Notes: generated by a model from the letters alone, not told the origin. A stretch of 64,000 nucleotides of DNA from Nocardioides cynanchi (GCF_008761635.1 NZ_CP044344.1:372001-436000); one strand, 5' to 3'; shown: positions 34,014-42,970, counted from the first letter of the stretch. Program-made: numbers and translations.

Positions 34014-34691
34014 ATGGAGATCTCCGTGACGGTCGACCTGGTCATCCTGACCATCCGGGACCAGCTGCTGCACGTGCTGCTCGTGCGACGTGGGATCCCG
34101 CCGTACCGGGGACGCTGGGCCCTCCCCGGGGGCTTCCTCGAGGAGCGGGAGGATCTCTCCGCCGCGGCCGCCCGCGAGCTCGAGGAGGAGACCGGACTGG
34201 CGCTGGGCGACGTGCACCTCGAGCAGCTGAGGACCTACGGCGCCCCGGGCCGCGACCCGCGGGGGCGCGTGGTCACCGTCGCCCATCTGGCATTGGCGCC
34301 CGACCTGCCCGCACCGATCGCCGGGTCGGACGCCGCCCACGCCGAATGGGTCCCGGTCGACGTCGCCCTGGCGCGCGGCGACCGACTGGCGTTCGACCAT
34401 CTGGCGATCCTCACCGACGGCGTCGAACGGGCGCGCTCGAAGCTGGAGTACACACCGCTCGGCACAGCGTTCTGTCCTGAGGAGTTCACGGTCGGGGAGC
34501 TGCGCCGGGTCTACGAGGCGGTCTGGGGACGCGAGCTGGACCCGCGCAACTTCCACCGGAAGGTGACCGGCTCGTCCGGCTTCCTCGCGGACACGGGGGA
34601 GCGGACGAACCGCGACGGCGGTCGTCCCGCCCGGCTGTACCGACGGGGGACGGTCGAGGTGTTGCACCCACCTCTGCTCCGTGGCGACTGA
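34014..34691 (+). CDS. nrtR: NrtR-type NUDIX regulator of NAD metabolism
   Basis: A 225-residue protein with an N-terminal NUDIX domain (LLVRRGIPPYRGRWALPGGF, residues about 22-41, and a complete Nudix box G-x5-E-x7-RELEEETGL) and a C-terminal winged-helix domain (FTVGELRRVYEAVWGRELDP and NFHRKVTGSSGFL). This is the architecture of NrtR, in which ADP-ribose-like ligands release the repressor from DNA at NAD-pathway genes. The Nudix box looks intact, so some hydrolase activity is possible. It is divergent from the SPFH/NAD-kinase-like pair, with two palindromes in between. Autoregulation is likely. Confidence 0.88.
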   Translation: MEISVTVDLVILTIRDQLLHVLLVRRGIPPYRGRWALPGGFLEEREDLSAAAARELEEETGLALGDVHLEQLRTYGAPGRDPRGRVVTVAHLALAPDLPAPIAGSDAAHAEWVPVDVALARGDRLAFDHLAILTDGVERARSKLEYTPLGTAFCPEEFTVGELRRVYEAVWGRELDPRNFHRKVTGSSGFLADTGERTNRDGGRPARLYRRGTVEVLHPPLLRGD

Positions 34692-34706
34692 ACCGTCCGT
34701 GTCGCC

Positions 34707-35387
34707 TCAGGGACGTTGGACGTCGACCAGACCGTAGAAACCGGGCAGCCGCTGGGGGCCGTCCAGGGTCCACAGCACCTTCTGCCGGCCAGGCTCGTCG
34801 GGGACCGTCACCTGCATCGCGAACCTGACGTTCGTGAAGGCCGGCAGGACGGGTCGGCCCTGTCCGTCGTGGAAGGGCACCTGCGCGCAGTTGAGCCGCC
34901 AGGTGCGTGCGGTCGTCCCGAAGGCGATCGTGAAGTCCGGGCACGGACTCAGCGGGATGGTCGTCGAGGACTCGAGGACGGCCGTGAAGAGCACGGTGTC
35001 ACCCGGGTGGGCGTGGCCCGAGATGTGGCCGGTCGCCGACAGCCGGTCGTACGGCGTCACGACCTCGCCACCGACCCGGTGGCGCACGTCGGGGTGCCCG
35101 GCGGGAAGGGCGCGCCACGGCACGACCTGGTGGCCGGTGAGGGTGCCGGAGGTCGACGGCCCGGTGGCCGGGTGCGGCGAGGACGAGTCCGCGACCCGGG
35201 CGATCATCGAGGCTCCGCCGGCGACCACGAGCACGGCAGCGGCGGCAGTCGTGAGCGGGCGCCAGGGCAACCGACGGCCGGGCAGCCGCTCGCCGAGCCG
35301 CTCGAGGGGAACCGCGGGCGGTGGCGGCAGCTCGGCCTGCCAGCGTCGTGCCGCGGCCTGGATCCGCTCGTCCATGAGGTCAGTCAT
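34707..35387 (-). CDS. Single-pass membrane protein, probable anti-sigma partner
   Basis: A 226-residue protein encoded directly behind a sigma factor gene and overlapping it by 8 bases. A cytoplasmic N-terminus (MTDLMDERIQAAARRWQAEL and a Pro-rich stretch) is followed by one membrane helix at about residues 48-65 (TTAAAAVLVVAGGASMIA) and an extracytoplasmic domain with a Cys pair (SPCPDF...LNCAQ). No zinc-binding anti-sigma motif is seen. The layout matches sigma/anti-sigma pairs, but the sensor role is inference. A similarly organised pair lies at 52123-53600. Confidence 0.65.
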   Translation of the reverse strand: MTDLMDERIQAAARRWQAELPPPPAVPLERLGERLPGRRLPWRPLTTAAAAVLVVAGGASMIARVADSSSPHPATGPSTSGTLTGHQVVPWRALPAGHPDVRHRVGGEVVTPYDRLSATGHISGHAHPGDTVLFTAVLESSTTIPLSPCPDFTIAFGTTARTWRLNCAQVPFHDGQGRPVLPAFTNVRFAMQVTVPDEPGRQKVLWTLDGPQRLPGFYGLVDVQRP

Positions 35388-35862
35388 CGTCGTCTCCCAA
35401 CAGCTCTCGCAACCGTGCCCGGGCCTGGTGCAGGGTCGCCTTGACGGTGCCGGGCGCACAGCCCATCACCTCGGCGGTGGTCGCCACGTCCAGCCCGACG
35501 AAGTAGTGCAGGTCGACGGCCTGGCGCTGGCGGCGGCTGAGCCCCTCGACGGCTCGGGAGAGGTCGAGGTCGTGACTCGCCGTCGGAGCGGCGCCCTGGT
35601 CCACCAGCTCGACCACCATCCCCGCCGGCTGGCGGGTGCGGTAGCGCCGGCACCGGTCGGCGGTGATGCCGAGCAGCCAGGCGACCGGTGTGCCACGCGA
35701 GGCGTCGTACGTCGCCCAGCGTTGCCAGGCGCGGATCAGGGCCTCCTGCACCACGTCGTCGCGGTCCGCGGCCGCCACCTGGCGGGCGGCGTACCGGGTC
35801 AGGACCGTCAGGTGGGGCTCGACCCAACGTGCGAAGTCCCCAGGGGTCCCACGCTCGGTCAT
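35380..35862 (-). CDS. ECF-type RNA polymerase sigma factor
   Basis: A 160-residue group IV sigma factor. Region 2 has AARQVAAADRDDVVQEALIRAWQRWATYDA, and region 4 has LSRRQRQAVDLHYFVGLDVATTAEVMGCAPGTVKATLHQARARLREL with a clear helix-turn-helix. The ATG at 35862 (MTERGTPGDF) is preceded by GGAGGG six bases upstream, so it is preferred to the in-frame ATG at 35892. The overlapping membrane protein gene behind it is probably its anti-sigma factor. Target promoters are unknown. Confidence 0.85.
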   Translation of the reverse strand: MTERGTPGDFARWVEPHLTVLTRYAARQVAAADRDDVVQEALIRAWQRWATYDASRGTPVAWLLGITADRCRRYRTRQPAGMVVELVDQGAAPTASHDLDLSRAVEGLSRRQRQAVDLHYFVGLDVATTAEVMGCAPGTVKATLHQARARLRELLGDDDD

Positions 35863-35950
35863 GTCCCGCCCTCCGGAGATCAAGGTCTCCATACCCGTTC
35901 TACGCCACGGGAGGTGGTTTCGGTTTAGTCGGGGCGCCGACCGGTCTCCG

Positions 35951-36297
35951 CGTCGCCACGCCGTGACCTCCTTGGTCGGTCACGACGGGTCCGCGGGTCT
36001 CGACTCGCCCGTCGCGGCTTCGCGGGCTCAGCCGCGGGGCTTGCTCGACCTCCCCGTCGCCACGCCGTGACCTCCTTGGTCGGTCACGGCGGGTCCGCGG
36101 GTCTCGACTCGCCCGTCGCGGCTTCGCGGGCTCAGCCGCGGGGCTTGCTCGACCTCCCCGTCGCCACGCCGTGACCTCCTTCGTCGGTCACGACGGGTCC
36201 GCGGGTCTCGACTCGCCCGTCGCGGCTTCGCGGGCTCAGCCGCGGGGCTTGCTCGACCTCCCCGTCGCCACGCCGTGACCTCCTTCGTCGGTCACGG
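35951..36297. repeat. 104-bp tandem repeat, about 3.3 copies
   Basis: The sequence starting CGTCGCCACGCCGTGACC recurs at 35951, 36055, 36159 and 36263, exactly 104 bases apart. Each unit contains the inverted repeat CCGTGACC...GGTCACGG. The copies differ at single bases (TTGG or TTCG, and GACGGG or GGCGGG). The last partial unit contains the stop codon of the dehydrogenase gene (36292-36294). It fills the gap between that gene and the sigma factor; no coding sequence is supported. A probable 3'-end element. Confidence 0.9.
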
Positions 36298-37350
36298 CTC
36301 GACGGTGACCTTGATCGCCTCACCCTTCTTGACGATCTCGAAGGCGGAGAGCACGTCGTCGAGCGGGATGTGGCGGGTGATCAGGTCCTTGACCGGCACC
36401 TGGCCGGTGGAGATGTACTGCAAGGCCCGCTTGTTGTGCTCGGGTGCCGAGCCGTTCGCGCCGTGGATGTGGAGCTGGCGATAGTGCACGAGGTTGGAGT
36501 CGCAGGTGATGGTGGGGTCGGTCTTGGGCAGCCCACCGAAGAACGAGATCCGGCCGTTGCGCGCGGCCATCGCGATCGCCTGCTCCTGGGTGACGTTGGC
36601 TGCCGTCGCGGTGATCACGACGTCCGCCCCGCGGCCGCCGGTCAGCTCCATCACCCGGGCAACGACGTCCTCCTGGGAGCCGTCGATGGTCTCCTCGGGC
36701 TGGACGGCGTCGGCCGACATCTTCAGTCGCTCGGCGTTGACGTCGACGAGGTAGACCGGGCCCGCCTCGTGCACGCCACGGGCGATCCGGATGTGCATGC
36801 AGCCGATCGGGCCGGCGCCGAACACCACGACGGTGTCACCCGGCTCGATGCCGAGCAGCTCCTGGGCGTTGATCGCGCAGGCGAACGGCTCGGCGGCGGA
36901 GGCCTCGTCGTACCCCACGTTGTCGGGGATCTTGTTGAGCCCGTCCACCTTGAGCACCTGGTGCGGCACGATCATGTACTCGGCGAAGCCGCCGTCGTAC
37001 TGGTAGCCGACCGAGGTCTGGTTCTGACAGACCGCCATCCAGCCCTTCCGGCACTCGTAGCACTCACCGCACGGCACGGCCGCGATCACCTGCGCACGGT
37101 CGCCGACCTGCCACTCGCTGCCGTACGTCGTGTTGACCTCCGCGCCGACCTCGACCACCTCGCCGGCGATCTCGTGCCCGATCGTCCGGGGCGGGGTGAG
37201 GTTCTGGTGGCCGTTGTAGAAGATCTTCACGTCCGTGCCGCAGGTGGAGCAGTTGCGCACCCGGAGCTTGATCTCGTCGGGTCCGCACTCGGGCTCGGGC
37301 ACGTCCTCGAGTCGTACGTCCTCGGGCGCGTAGAACCGCAGGGCCTTCAT
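36292..37350 (-). CDS. Zinc-dependent medium-chain dehydrogenase of the mannitol-type PTS operon
   Basis: A 352-residue medium-chain dehydrogenase. The catalytic zinc site has CSTCGTD near residue 34 and GHE near 60. The structural zinc loop CGECYECRKGWMAVC is at about 95-109, and the Rossmann motif VVVFGAGPIGCMHIRIA is near 175. It is the last gene of the operon EIIC-EIIB-EIIA-dehydrogenase, so it should oxidise the hexitol phosphate delivered by the PTS. Such a role is known for GatD-type enzymes; the usual mannitol enzyme MtlD belongs to a different family and is absent here. The substrate (mannitol-1-phosphate or another hexitol phosphate) is inferred. Confidence 0.85.
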   Translation of the reverse strand: MKALRFYAPEDVRLEDVPEPECGPDEIKLRVRNCSTCGTDVKIFYNGHQNLTPPRTIGHEIAGEVVEVGAEVNTTYGSEWQVGDRAQVIAAVPCGECYECRKGWMAVCQNQTSVGYQYDGGFAEYMIVPHQVLKVDGLNKIPDNVGYDEASAAEPFACAINAQELLGIEPGDTVVVFGAGPIGCMHIRIARGVHEAGPVYLVDVNAERLKMSADAVQPEETIDGSQEDVVARVMELTGGRGADVVITATAANVTQEQAIAMAARNGRISFFGGLPKTDPTITCDSNLVHYRQLHIHGANGSAPEHNKRALQYISTGQVPVKDLITRHIPLDDVLSAFEIVKKGEAIKVTVEP

Positions 37351-37393
37351 GGGTGATGCCTCTCGTCGGGTGTCGCGGTGGGGGGTGGGGCGG

Positions 37394-37852
37394 TCAGTCG
37401 TCGTCGTCCTCGGCGGTCAGCAGGGTGAGCACCTCGTCGACATTGGTGGTCTCGCGCAGCCGCTGCGCGGACTCCTTGTCGGTGAGCACCATCGCCAGGG
37501 ACTGCAGGATGCCGATGTGCTCGTCGCTCTTGCTGGCGATCGCGATGCACACGAAGCACTGCTTGCCGTTCCAGTCGACCCCGTCCGGGAACTGGAGGAA
37601 CGCCAGCGCCGCCCGGTTGATGTGCTCCCGGCTGGCATCGGTGCCGTGGGGGATGGCGAAGCCTTCGCCCATGTAGGTCGACACGGACTGCTCGCGCTCG
37701 AGGATGGCGTCGGCGTACGCCGGTCCGGCCGCACCGATCTCGACGAGCACGGCACCGCACTGGCGCAGTGCGTCCTCCTTGTCGGTGGCGCTCAGGCCGA
37801 GGCGCACGGCCTCGGCACTGAGCACGTCGTTGCCGGCGGCCTCAGGACTCAA
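37394..37852 (-). CDS. PTS EIIA component, mannitol type
   Basis: A separate 152-residue EIIA of the mannitol/fructose class. The phospho-His is in GEGFAIPHGTDASREHI, and SKSDEHIGILQSLAMVL matches MtlA/MtlF. The frame begins with TTG at 37852, overlapping the EIIB stop by 11 bases and preceded by AAGGA; a GTG at 37825 is an alternative start. The acidic C-terminus ends EDDDD. It passes phosphate from HPr to the EIIB encoded just upstream. Confidence 0.88.
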   Translation of the reverse strand: MSPEAAGNDVLSAEAVRLGLSATDKEDALRQCGAVLVEIGAAGPAYADAILEREQSVSTYMGEGFAIPHGTDASREHINRAALAFLQFPDGVDWNGKQCFVCIAIASKSDEHIGILQSLAMVLTDKESAQRLRETTNVDEVLTLLTAEDDDD

Positions 37853-38150
37853 GGGTGCCGCCGTCCTTGATCGCGTTCTCGACCTTCGCGAACGCCGGGT
37901 CGCCCATGAAGATCTGGAACGGGATGACGACAGCGTTGGGGCTGACCATCTTGGCGCGATCGGCGAGGCCGGCATGACACAGCACGACCTGGGCGTCGGC
38001 GGGGATGTTGTTGACCGGCGAGTGGACGACCTCGACGTCGTACTTCTTGAGCTTCTTCTTCATGGTGCTGGCGACCATCACGCTGCTGCCCATTCCGGCG
38101 TCGCAGGCGATGATCACCTTCTTGACGTCTGAGCCGTTGACCTGCGGCAT
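37842..38150 (-). CDS. PTS EIIB component, mannitol type
   Basis: A stand-alone 102-residue EIIB domain. The phospho-Cys is in VIIACDAGMGSSVMVAS, the mannitol-family signature. DAQVVLCHAGLADRAK and a C-terminal FAKVENAIKDGG segment complete the domain. ATG at 38150. It lies between EIIC and EIIA genes of one operon. In many bacteria this domain is fused to EIIC; here all three are separate. Confidence 0.9.
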   Translation of the reverse strand: MPQVNGSDVKKVIIACDAGMGSSVMVASTMKKKLKKYDVEVVHSPVNNIPADAQVVLCHAGLADRAKMVSPNAVVIPFQIFMGDPAFAKVENAIKDGGTLES

Positions 38151-38234
38151 GGAACTTCCTCTCGTCGGGGTGTGCGGGCCGGGTGCCACTCCATCGTGGC
38201 ACCCGGCCCGACGGGGGTCGAGGACGCGGTGGGC

Positions 38235-39389
38235 CTAGCTGCCCACCAGCACTTCCTCCTCCGGCAGGTGCGCCGTCTCGTTTCGTGCCGCTCGTCCGAA
38301 GCCCATCAGGGCTGCCGCGACGATGAACGACACGCCCGCGGCGACGACCACATCGGAGTAGACCGCCACCCAGTTGCCGAACCCTCGTGGAGTCTCCGCG
38401 ATGTAGGCGAAGATCGATCCGGGTGCGGGCGGGCCGACCAGACCGGCGTGCAGCGCGTTGCCGACCGCCAGGCCGGACATGCCGCCGGCGATCGTGGCCA
38501 GGATCAGCTGGGGCTTCATCAGCACGTACGGGAAGTAGATCTCGTGGATGCCACCCAGGAACTGGATGATCAGCGCGCCGGGGACGCTGGGACGCAGCGC
38601 CTTGGGACCGAAGAAGAAGTACGCCAGCAGCAGACCGGCGCCGGGGCCGGGGTTGGACTCGACCATGAACAGGATCGACTTGCCGTGGTCGAGCACCTGC
38701 TGCGAGCCCAGCGGTGTGAAGACACCGTGGTTGATCGCGTTGTTGAGGAAGAGCACCTTGGCGGGCTCCACGATCAGCGACGCGAGCGGCAGCACGTGGT
38801 GGTTGACGAGCCAGTTGACGCCGTCGCCGGCCCAGTTGACCAGGTGGTCGACCGGGGGACCGATGACGAGCTTGCCGACGACGGCCATCACCAGGCCGAT
38901 GATGCCGGCCGAGAAGTTGTCGACCAGCATCTCGAAGCCGCTGGCGACCTTCTCCTGGATCGCGTTGTCGACGACCTTGATCAGGTAGCCGGCAAGGGGA
39001 CCGATGATCATGGCACCGAGGAACATCGGCACGTCCGAGCCCACGATGACGCCCATCGTGGCGATCGCACCGACCACGGCACCGCGCTGGCCGTGCACCA
39101 TCCGGCCACCCGTGTAGCCGATCAGCAGCGGCAGCAGGTAGGTGATCATCGGGCCGATCATCTCCGAGAGGCTGTTGTTGGGAAGCCAACCGCAGCCGGA
39201 GTGAGAGGCATGGCAGGCGGCGGCGCCGCCCTCGGGCACGAGGAAGAGGCTGGTGATCAGGCCCCACGCGATGAAGGCCGAGATGTTCGGCATGATCATG
39301 CCGGCCAGATAGCCCCCGAAACGCTGGACCCGCGCGCGTCCCCCTCCCCCCGCCACGTTCTTGTTGGCCAATGCGTCAGGCAAAGCCAT
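38235..39389 (-). CDS. PTS EIIC component, mannitol type
   Basis: Membrane permease, 384 residues with about eight membrane segments. VQRFGGYLAGMIMPNISAFIAWG, FLGAMIIGPLAGYLIK, LFLNNAINHGVFTPLG and LGGIHEIYFPYVLMKP match the mannitol EIIC. The start ATG at 39389 is chosen because AAAGGA lies seven bases upstream and the promoter at 39451-39480 would place transcription start near 39444, too close to the GTG at 39437. It heads the operon EIIC-EIIB-EIIA-dehydrogenase. Confidence 0.92.
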   Translation of the reverse strand: MALPDALANKNVAGGGGRARVQRFGGYLAGMIMPNISAFIAWGLITSLFLVPEGGAAACHASHSGCGWLPNNSLSEMIGPMITYLLPLLIGYTGGRMVHGQRGAVVGAIATMGVIVGSDVPMFLGAMIIGPLAGYLIKVVDNAIQEKVASGFEMLVDNFSAGIIGLVMAVVGKLVIGPPVDHLVNWAGDGVNWLVNHHVLPLASLIVEPAKVLFLNNAINHGVFTPLGSQQVLDHGKSILFMVESNPGPGAGLLLAYFFFGPKALRPSVPGALIIQFLGGIHEIYFPYVLMKPQLILATIAGGMSGLAVGNALHAGLVGPPAPGSIFAYIAETPRGFGNWVAVYSDVVVAAGVSFIVAAALMGFGRAARNETAHLPEEEVLVGS

Positions 39390-39433
39390 GGTTTCCGTCC
39401 TTTCGAGCAGCTGCGTCGCCTCTGTGGCGCCAG

Positions 39434-39480
39434 TCACATCTGTGTTTCTCTGTATATCTGCCCGTATGTGTGGTCGTCAA
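39434..39480 (-). promoter_or_regulatory. Promoter and candidate operator of the mannitol-type PTS operon
   Basis: Minus strand: -35 TTGACG (39475-39480), 18-base spacer, -10 TATACA (39451-39456). The element TCACATCTGTGT (plus strand, 39434-39445) sits at the expected transcription start, as in the fruR promoter. GCCCG also occurs 25 bases from CACATC in both. Confidence 0.7.
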
Positions 39481-39493
39481 GAGTGAAGCAGGC

Positions 39494-39511
39494 GTTTTGG
39501 GCGCGCAAAAC
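39494..39511. promoter_or_regulatory. Small palindrome upstream of the mannitol-type promoter
   Basis: GTTTTG and CAAAAC (39494-39499 and 39506-39511) flank a GC-rich centre. It lies about 15 bases upstream of the -35 box, and 49 bases beyond the stop of the next gene. It may be a regulator site or a weak terminator. Confidence 0.35.
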
Positions 39512-39559
39512 CACGCAACCGGGCATCAGTGCGGGCGCCCAGGGTCGGGCCCGATGGGC

Positions 39560-40081
39560 TCAGCGCGCGAGCGTGGCCAGTCCGGCGCAGGCGACCGCCC
39601 ACAGCACGCTGGTGAAAGTCCCGATGATGAACCGCTCGGCCGCGCCGGTGTCCTCCTGGTTGCGCAGCTCGGGATAGCGCCCGAGGCCCTTGACCGCGAG
39701 CACGATCGCCAGGCCCGGGCCCCAGCCGGCGACGAGCGCCGCGAACACCGCAAGCCGTTCCAGGGCGCCGATCCAGGCGCCGCCGCGCAGCACCTCGCCG
39801 GCGCGGACGGTCCGGGCGTCCCGGTCGACCAGTGCGAAGACCTGCGTGGTGACCAGTCCGCCGCCGGTCACCGCGAGCACCCCCGCGAGCAGCAGCACGA
39901 CGCGCGGTGCCGAGTCGGCAGCCGGGAGCTCCCCGAACCAGACCAGGCCCAGGGCCAGTCCGAGCAGCGACGTGACTGCCACGGCGTACGCCCGTCCCGC
40001 GCGCCCGGTGACCAGGCCCGTCGTCGCGATCGCGGCGGCCGCGCCCACCGCGACCAGCTCCAGCCAGCCCGTGCCGGTCAT
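39560..40081 (-). CDS. Four-helix integral membrane protein paired with a SatD-like protein
   Basis: A 173-residue protein with about four membrane helices (MTGTGWLELVAVGAAAAIATTGL; YAVAVTSLLGLALGLVWF; VVLLLAGVLAVTGGGLVTT; and a C-terminal FTSVLWAVACAGLATLA) and a short cytoplasmic loop with KGLGRYPELRNQ. Its ATG overlaps the stop of the SatD-like gene (ATGA), so the two are co-translated. Comparable pairs occur in other bacteria, but I know of no proven function. Confidence 0.65.
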   Translation of the reverse strand: MTGTGWLELVAVGAAAAIATTGLVTGRAGRAYAVAVTSLLGLALGLVWFGELPAADSAPRVVLLLAGVLAVTGGGLVTTQVFALVDRDARTVRAGEVLRGGAWIGALERLAVFAALVAGWGPGLAIVLAVKGLGRYPELRNQEDTGAAERFIIGTFTSVLWAVACAGLATLAR

Positions 40082-40671
40082 CGTGGTCCCTCCAGTGCGG
40101 TGCCGGTCAGGAACTCCACCAGCTCGCGAGCCCGGCGGCCCTCGGCGATGCCGGCAGCAGCGGCCCGCTGGCTCACCGCCGACTGGGTGATGCCCAGCCG
40201 GGTCGCGGCCTGGTCGTAGGTGAGGCCCTCGTCGACGAGGTCGGAGACCTGCCAGCCGCGCTCGGTACGACGGGCCAGCAGCGCGGCCCACAGCCAGATC
40301 GCCGACTCGAGCGCACGGGTCGCCGGAGAGGCGCCGTTCACCCGCAGCCGCCACGGGCTCGACTTGGCAGCCGTCACGGCCTCGCGAGCGGCGAGATAGG
40401 CCTCACCGCGGCCGGCGCGGGCCTGGTCGGGCAGGGGGGTCTCGACCGGGCCGAGCCCGATGCCGATGTTCCAGCCGCCGGAGCGGAGCAGGGGCTCGAG
40501 GGCCGCCGGCAGGGCCGCGGGGTCGTCGAGGAGGCCCTGGAGCTCGTCACCCACGGTGCGCTCGAAGGGTCGCAGGCAGGGCACGGCACGGAGGGCGTCG
40601 AGCGCCGTCGGCACCTGGTCGAGACCGGTCCGGCTCTCGTCCTGGTCGACGGTGAGCACCACGACGTCCAT
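40078..40671 (-). CDS. SatD-like regulator with C-terminal helix-turn-helix
   Basis: A 197-residue protein. The N-terminal part (MDVVVLTVDQDESRTGLDQVP, and RSGGWNIGIGLGPVETPLP at about 65-83) resembles SatD/nucleotidyl-cyclase-like folds. The C-terminal GLTYDQAATRLGITQSAVSQRAAAAG (residues about 150-175) is a helix-turn-helix. ATG at 40671 follows AGGAG by four bases. The strong AT-rich promoter contains a perfect palindrome over the spacer and -10 box, which suggests autorepression. It is co-translated with a membrane protein gene, so it may sense a membrane or nucleotide signal; this is inference. Confidence 0.65.
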   Translation of the reverse strand: MDVVVLTVDQDESRTGLDQVPTALDALRAVPCLRPFERTVGDELQGLLDDPAALPAALEPLLRSGGWNIGIGLGPVETPLPDQARAGRGEAYLAAREAVTAAKSSPWRLRVNGASPATRALESAIWLWAALLARRTERGWQVSDLVDEGLTYDQAATRLGITQSAVSQRAAAAGIAEGRRARELVEFLTGTALEGPR

Positions 40672-40698
40672 GTGGCTCCTGTCAGCGTGAGATCCTCG

Positions 40699-40728
40699 AT
40701 ATTAGAGAATACCCTAATATACAGTCAA
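40699..40728 (-). promoter_or_regulatory. Strong promoter and operator of the SatD-like operon
   Basis: Minus strand: -35 TTGACT (40723-40728), 18-base spacer, -10 TAATAT (40699-40704). ATATTAG at 40699-40705 and CTAATAT at 40714-40720 form a perfect 7-bp palindrome over the -10 box and spacer. The 50-base region is by far the most AT-rich in its surroundings. Confidence 0.75.
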
Positions 40729-40742
40729 TATCAGGGACTAAC

Positions 40743-42073
<1,331 letters not shown>

Positions 42074-42076
<3 letters not shown>

Positions 42077-42093
42077 CGCGACGCGACGCGTCA
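42074..42093. terminator. Small hairpin formed by both stop codons of convergent genes
   Basis: TGACGCG (42074-42080) pairs with CGCGTCA (42087-42093), loop of six. The first three bases are the dapB stop and the last three are the stop of the convergent gene. Weak, so termination is uncertain. Confidence 0.4.
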
Positions 42094-42894
42094 GCGCAGC
42101 GTGATCACGCCTGCAGCGTGGGGCTCGCGGCCCGGGGCGACGATCTCCCACCAGTACCTCTGGAGCGCCTCCACCGGAGCCAGGCGCAGCTCGAACCCCA
42201 CTGGTCGACCCGCCGGGAGGTGAGGACGGCCCCGGGCGTCGCGGTAGGGGGCGTACGCCGTCTCCCGGCGCCCCCGGACCACGTGCGGAGGGAAGAACCG
42301 CGTGATCCCGATGGAGTGCAGCGGCCGGTCGGCCCCGAAGTCGCAGGTGTCCGAGATCGAGCCCATCGGCACCGCCCAGGCGCGTCTGGCGTACGTGAGG
42401 GTCACCGCGGCGCGTCCCGAGGGAGCGAGGCAGGCGCTGGGCCAGACGAGCTGCGCGAGGGCGTCGGCGCGGTGGGTGAGCAGGACCGGCTCGGAGTACC
42501 GCGAGGTGAAGGTGGAAGGGACGCCGGGCAGGGTGTCGCCCTCGACCATGCGGAGCGTCGCTCCGGGGCGCCCGGAGACGGAGCAGGGTCGGTGTCCGTC
42601 GGCCAGCGAGAAGCGCAGGGCCTTGACCGTCGTACCCATGGCGGCGCCGTTACCGAGGTCCCTCAGATCGAGGTCGGCGGCCCGGCACGGTCGAGCCGCT
42701 GCGGCGCGCGCGGGATCGGGACGGGGCGCGAGTCGGGTGCTGGCGAGGTGCGGGTGGGTGGGCGGGAGGTCGGCCCAGGGGACAGGGGCGACGGTGGTGG
42801 CAGCGGCGTGCGGGGACGAGTCCGCGCCCCCGCACGCAGCCAGCGTCAGGGCGCCGACCGCGAGCACGAGTGTCGTCGTACGCCGCACGGGCAC
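42091..42894 (-). CDS. Lipoprotein of unknown function
   Basis: A 267-residue exported protein with a lipoprotein signal (MPVRRTTTLVLAVGALTLAAC, lipobox LAAC). The mature part contains four scattered Cys residues (PCRAAD, RPCSVSG, SACLAPSG, DTCDFG) that could form two disulfides, and the segments GGRP-like loops and FELRLAPVEALQRYWWEIV. The GTG at 42894 follows GGAGG. There is no recognised catalytic motif. Similar DUF4232-like secreted proteins are common in actinobacteria, but I cannot assign the family firmly. Confidence 0.7.
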   Translation of the reverse strand: MPVRRTTTLVLAVGALTLAACGGADSSPHAAATTVAPVPWADLPPTHPHLASTRLAPRPDPARAAAARPCRAADLDLRDLGNGAAMGTTVKALRFSLADGHRPCSVSGRPGATLRMVEGDTLPGVPSTFTSRYSEPVLLTHRADALAQLVWPSACLAPSGRAAVTLTYARRAWAVPMGSISDTCDFGADRPLHSIGITRFFPPHVVRGRRETAYAPYRDARGRPHLPAGRPVGFELRLAPVEALQRYWWEIVAPGREPHAAGVITLR

Positions 42895-42970
42895 CTCCGC
42901 GGAACGGGAACGCGGAGATGGGACGCACGGAGCGCCCGACGTTGTTGCGATGCGTTCCGCGCGGCTATCG

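Noticed and set aside
35863-35892. Earlier ATG (35892) as the start of the first sigma factor
   Set aside because: GGAGGG lies at the right distance from ATG 35862, and the extra ten residues fall in that ribosome binding site region.
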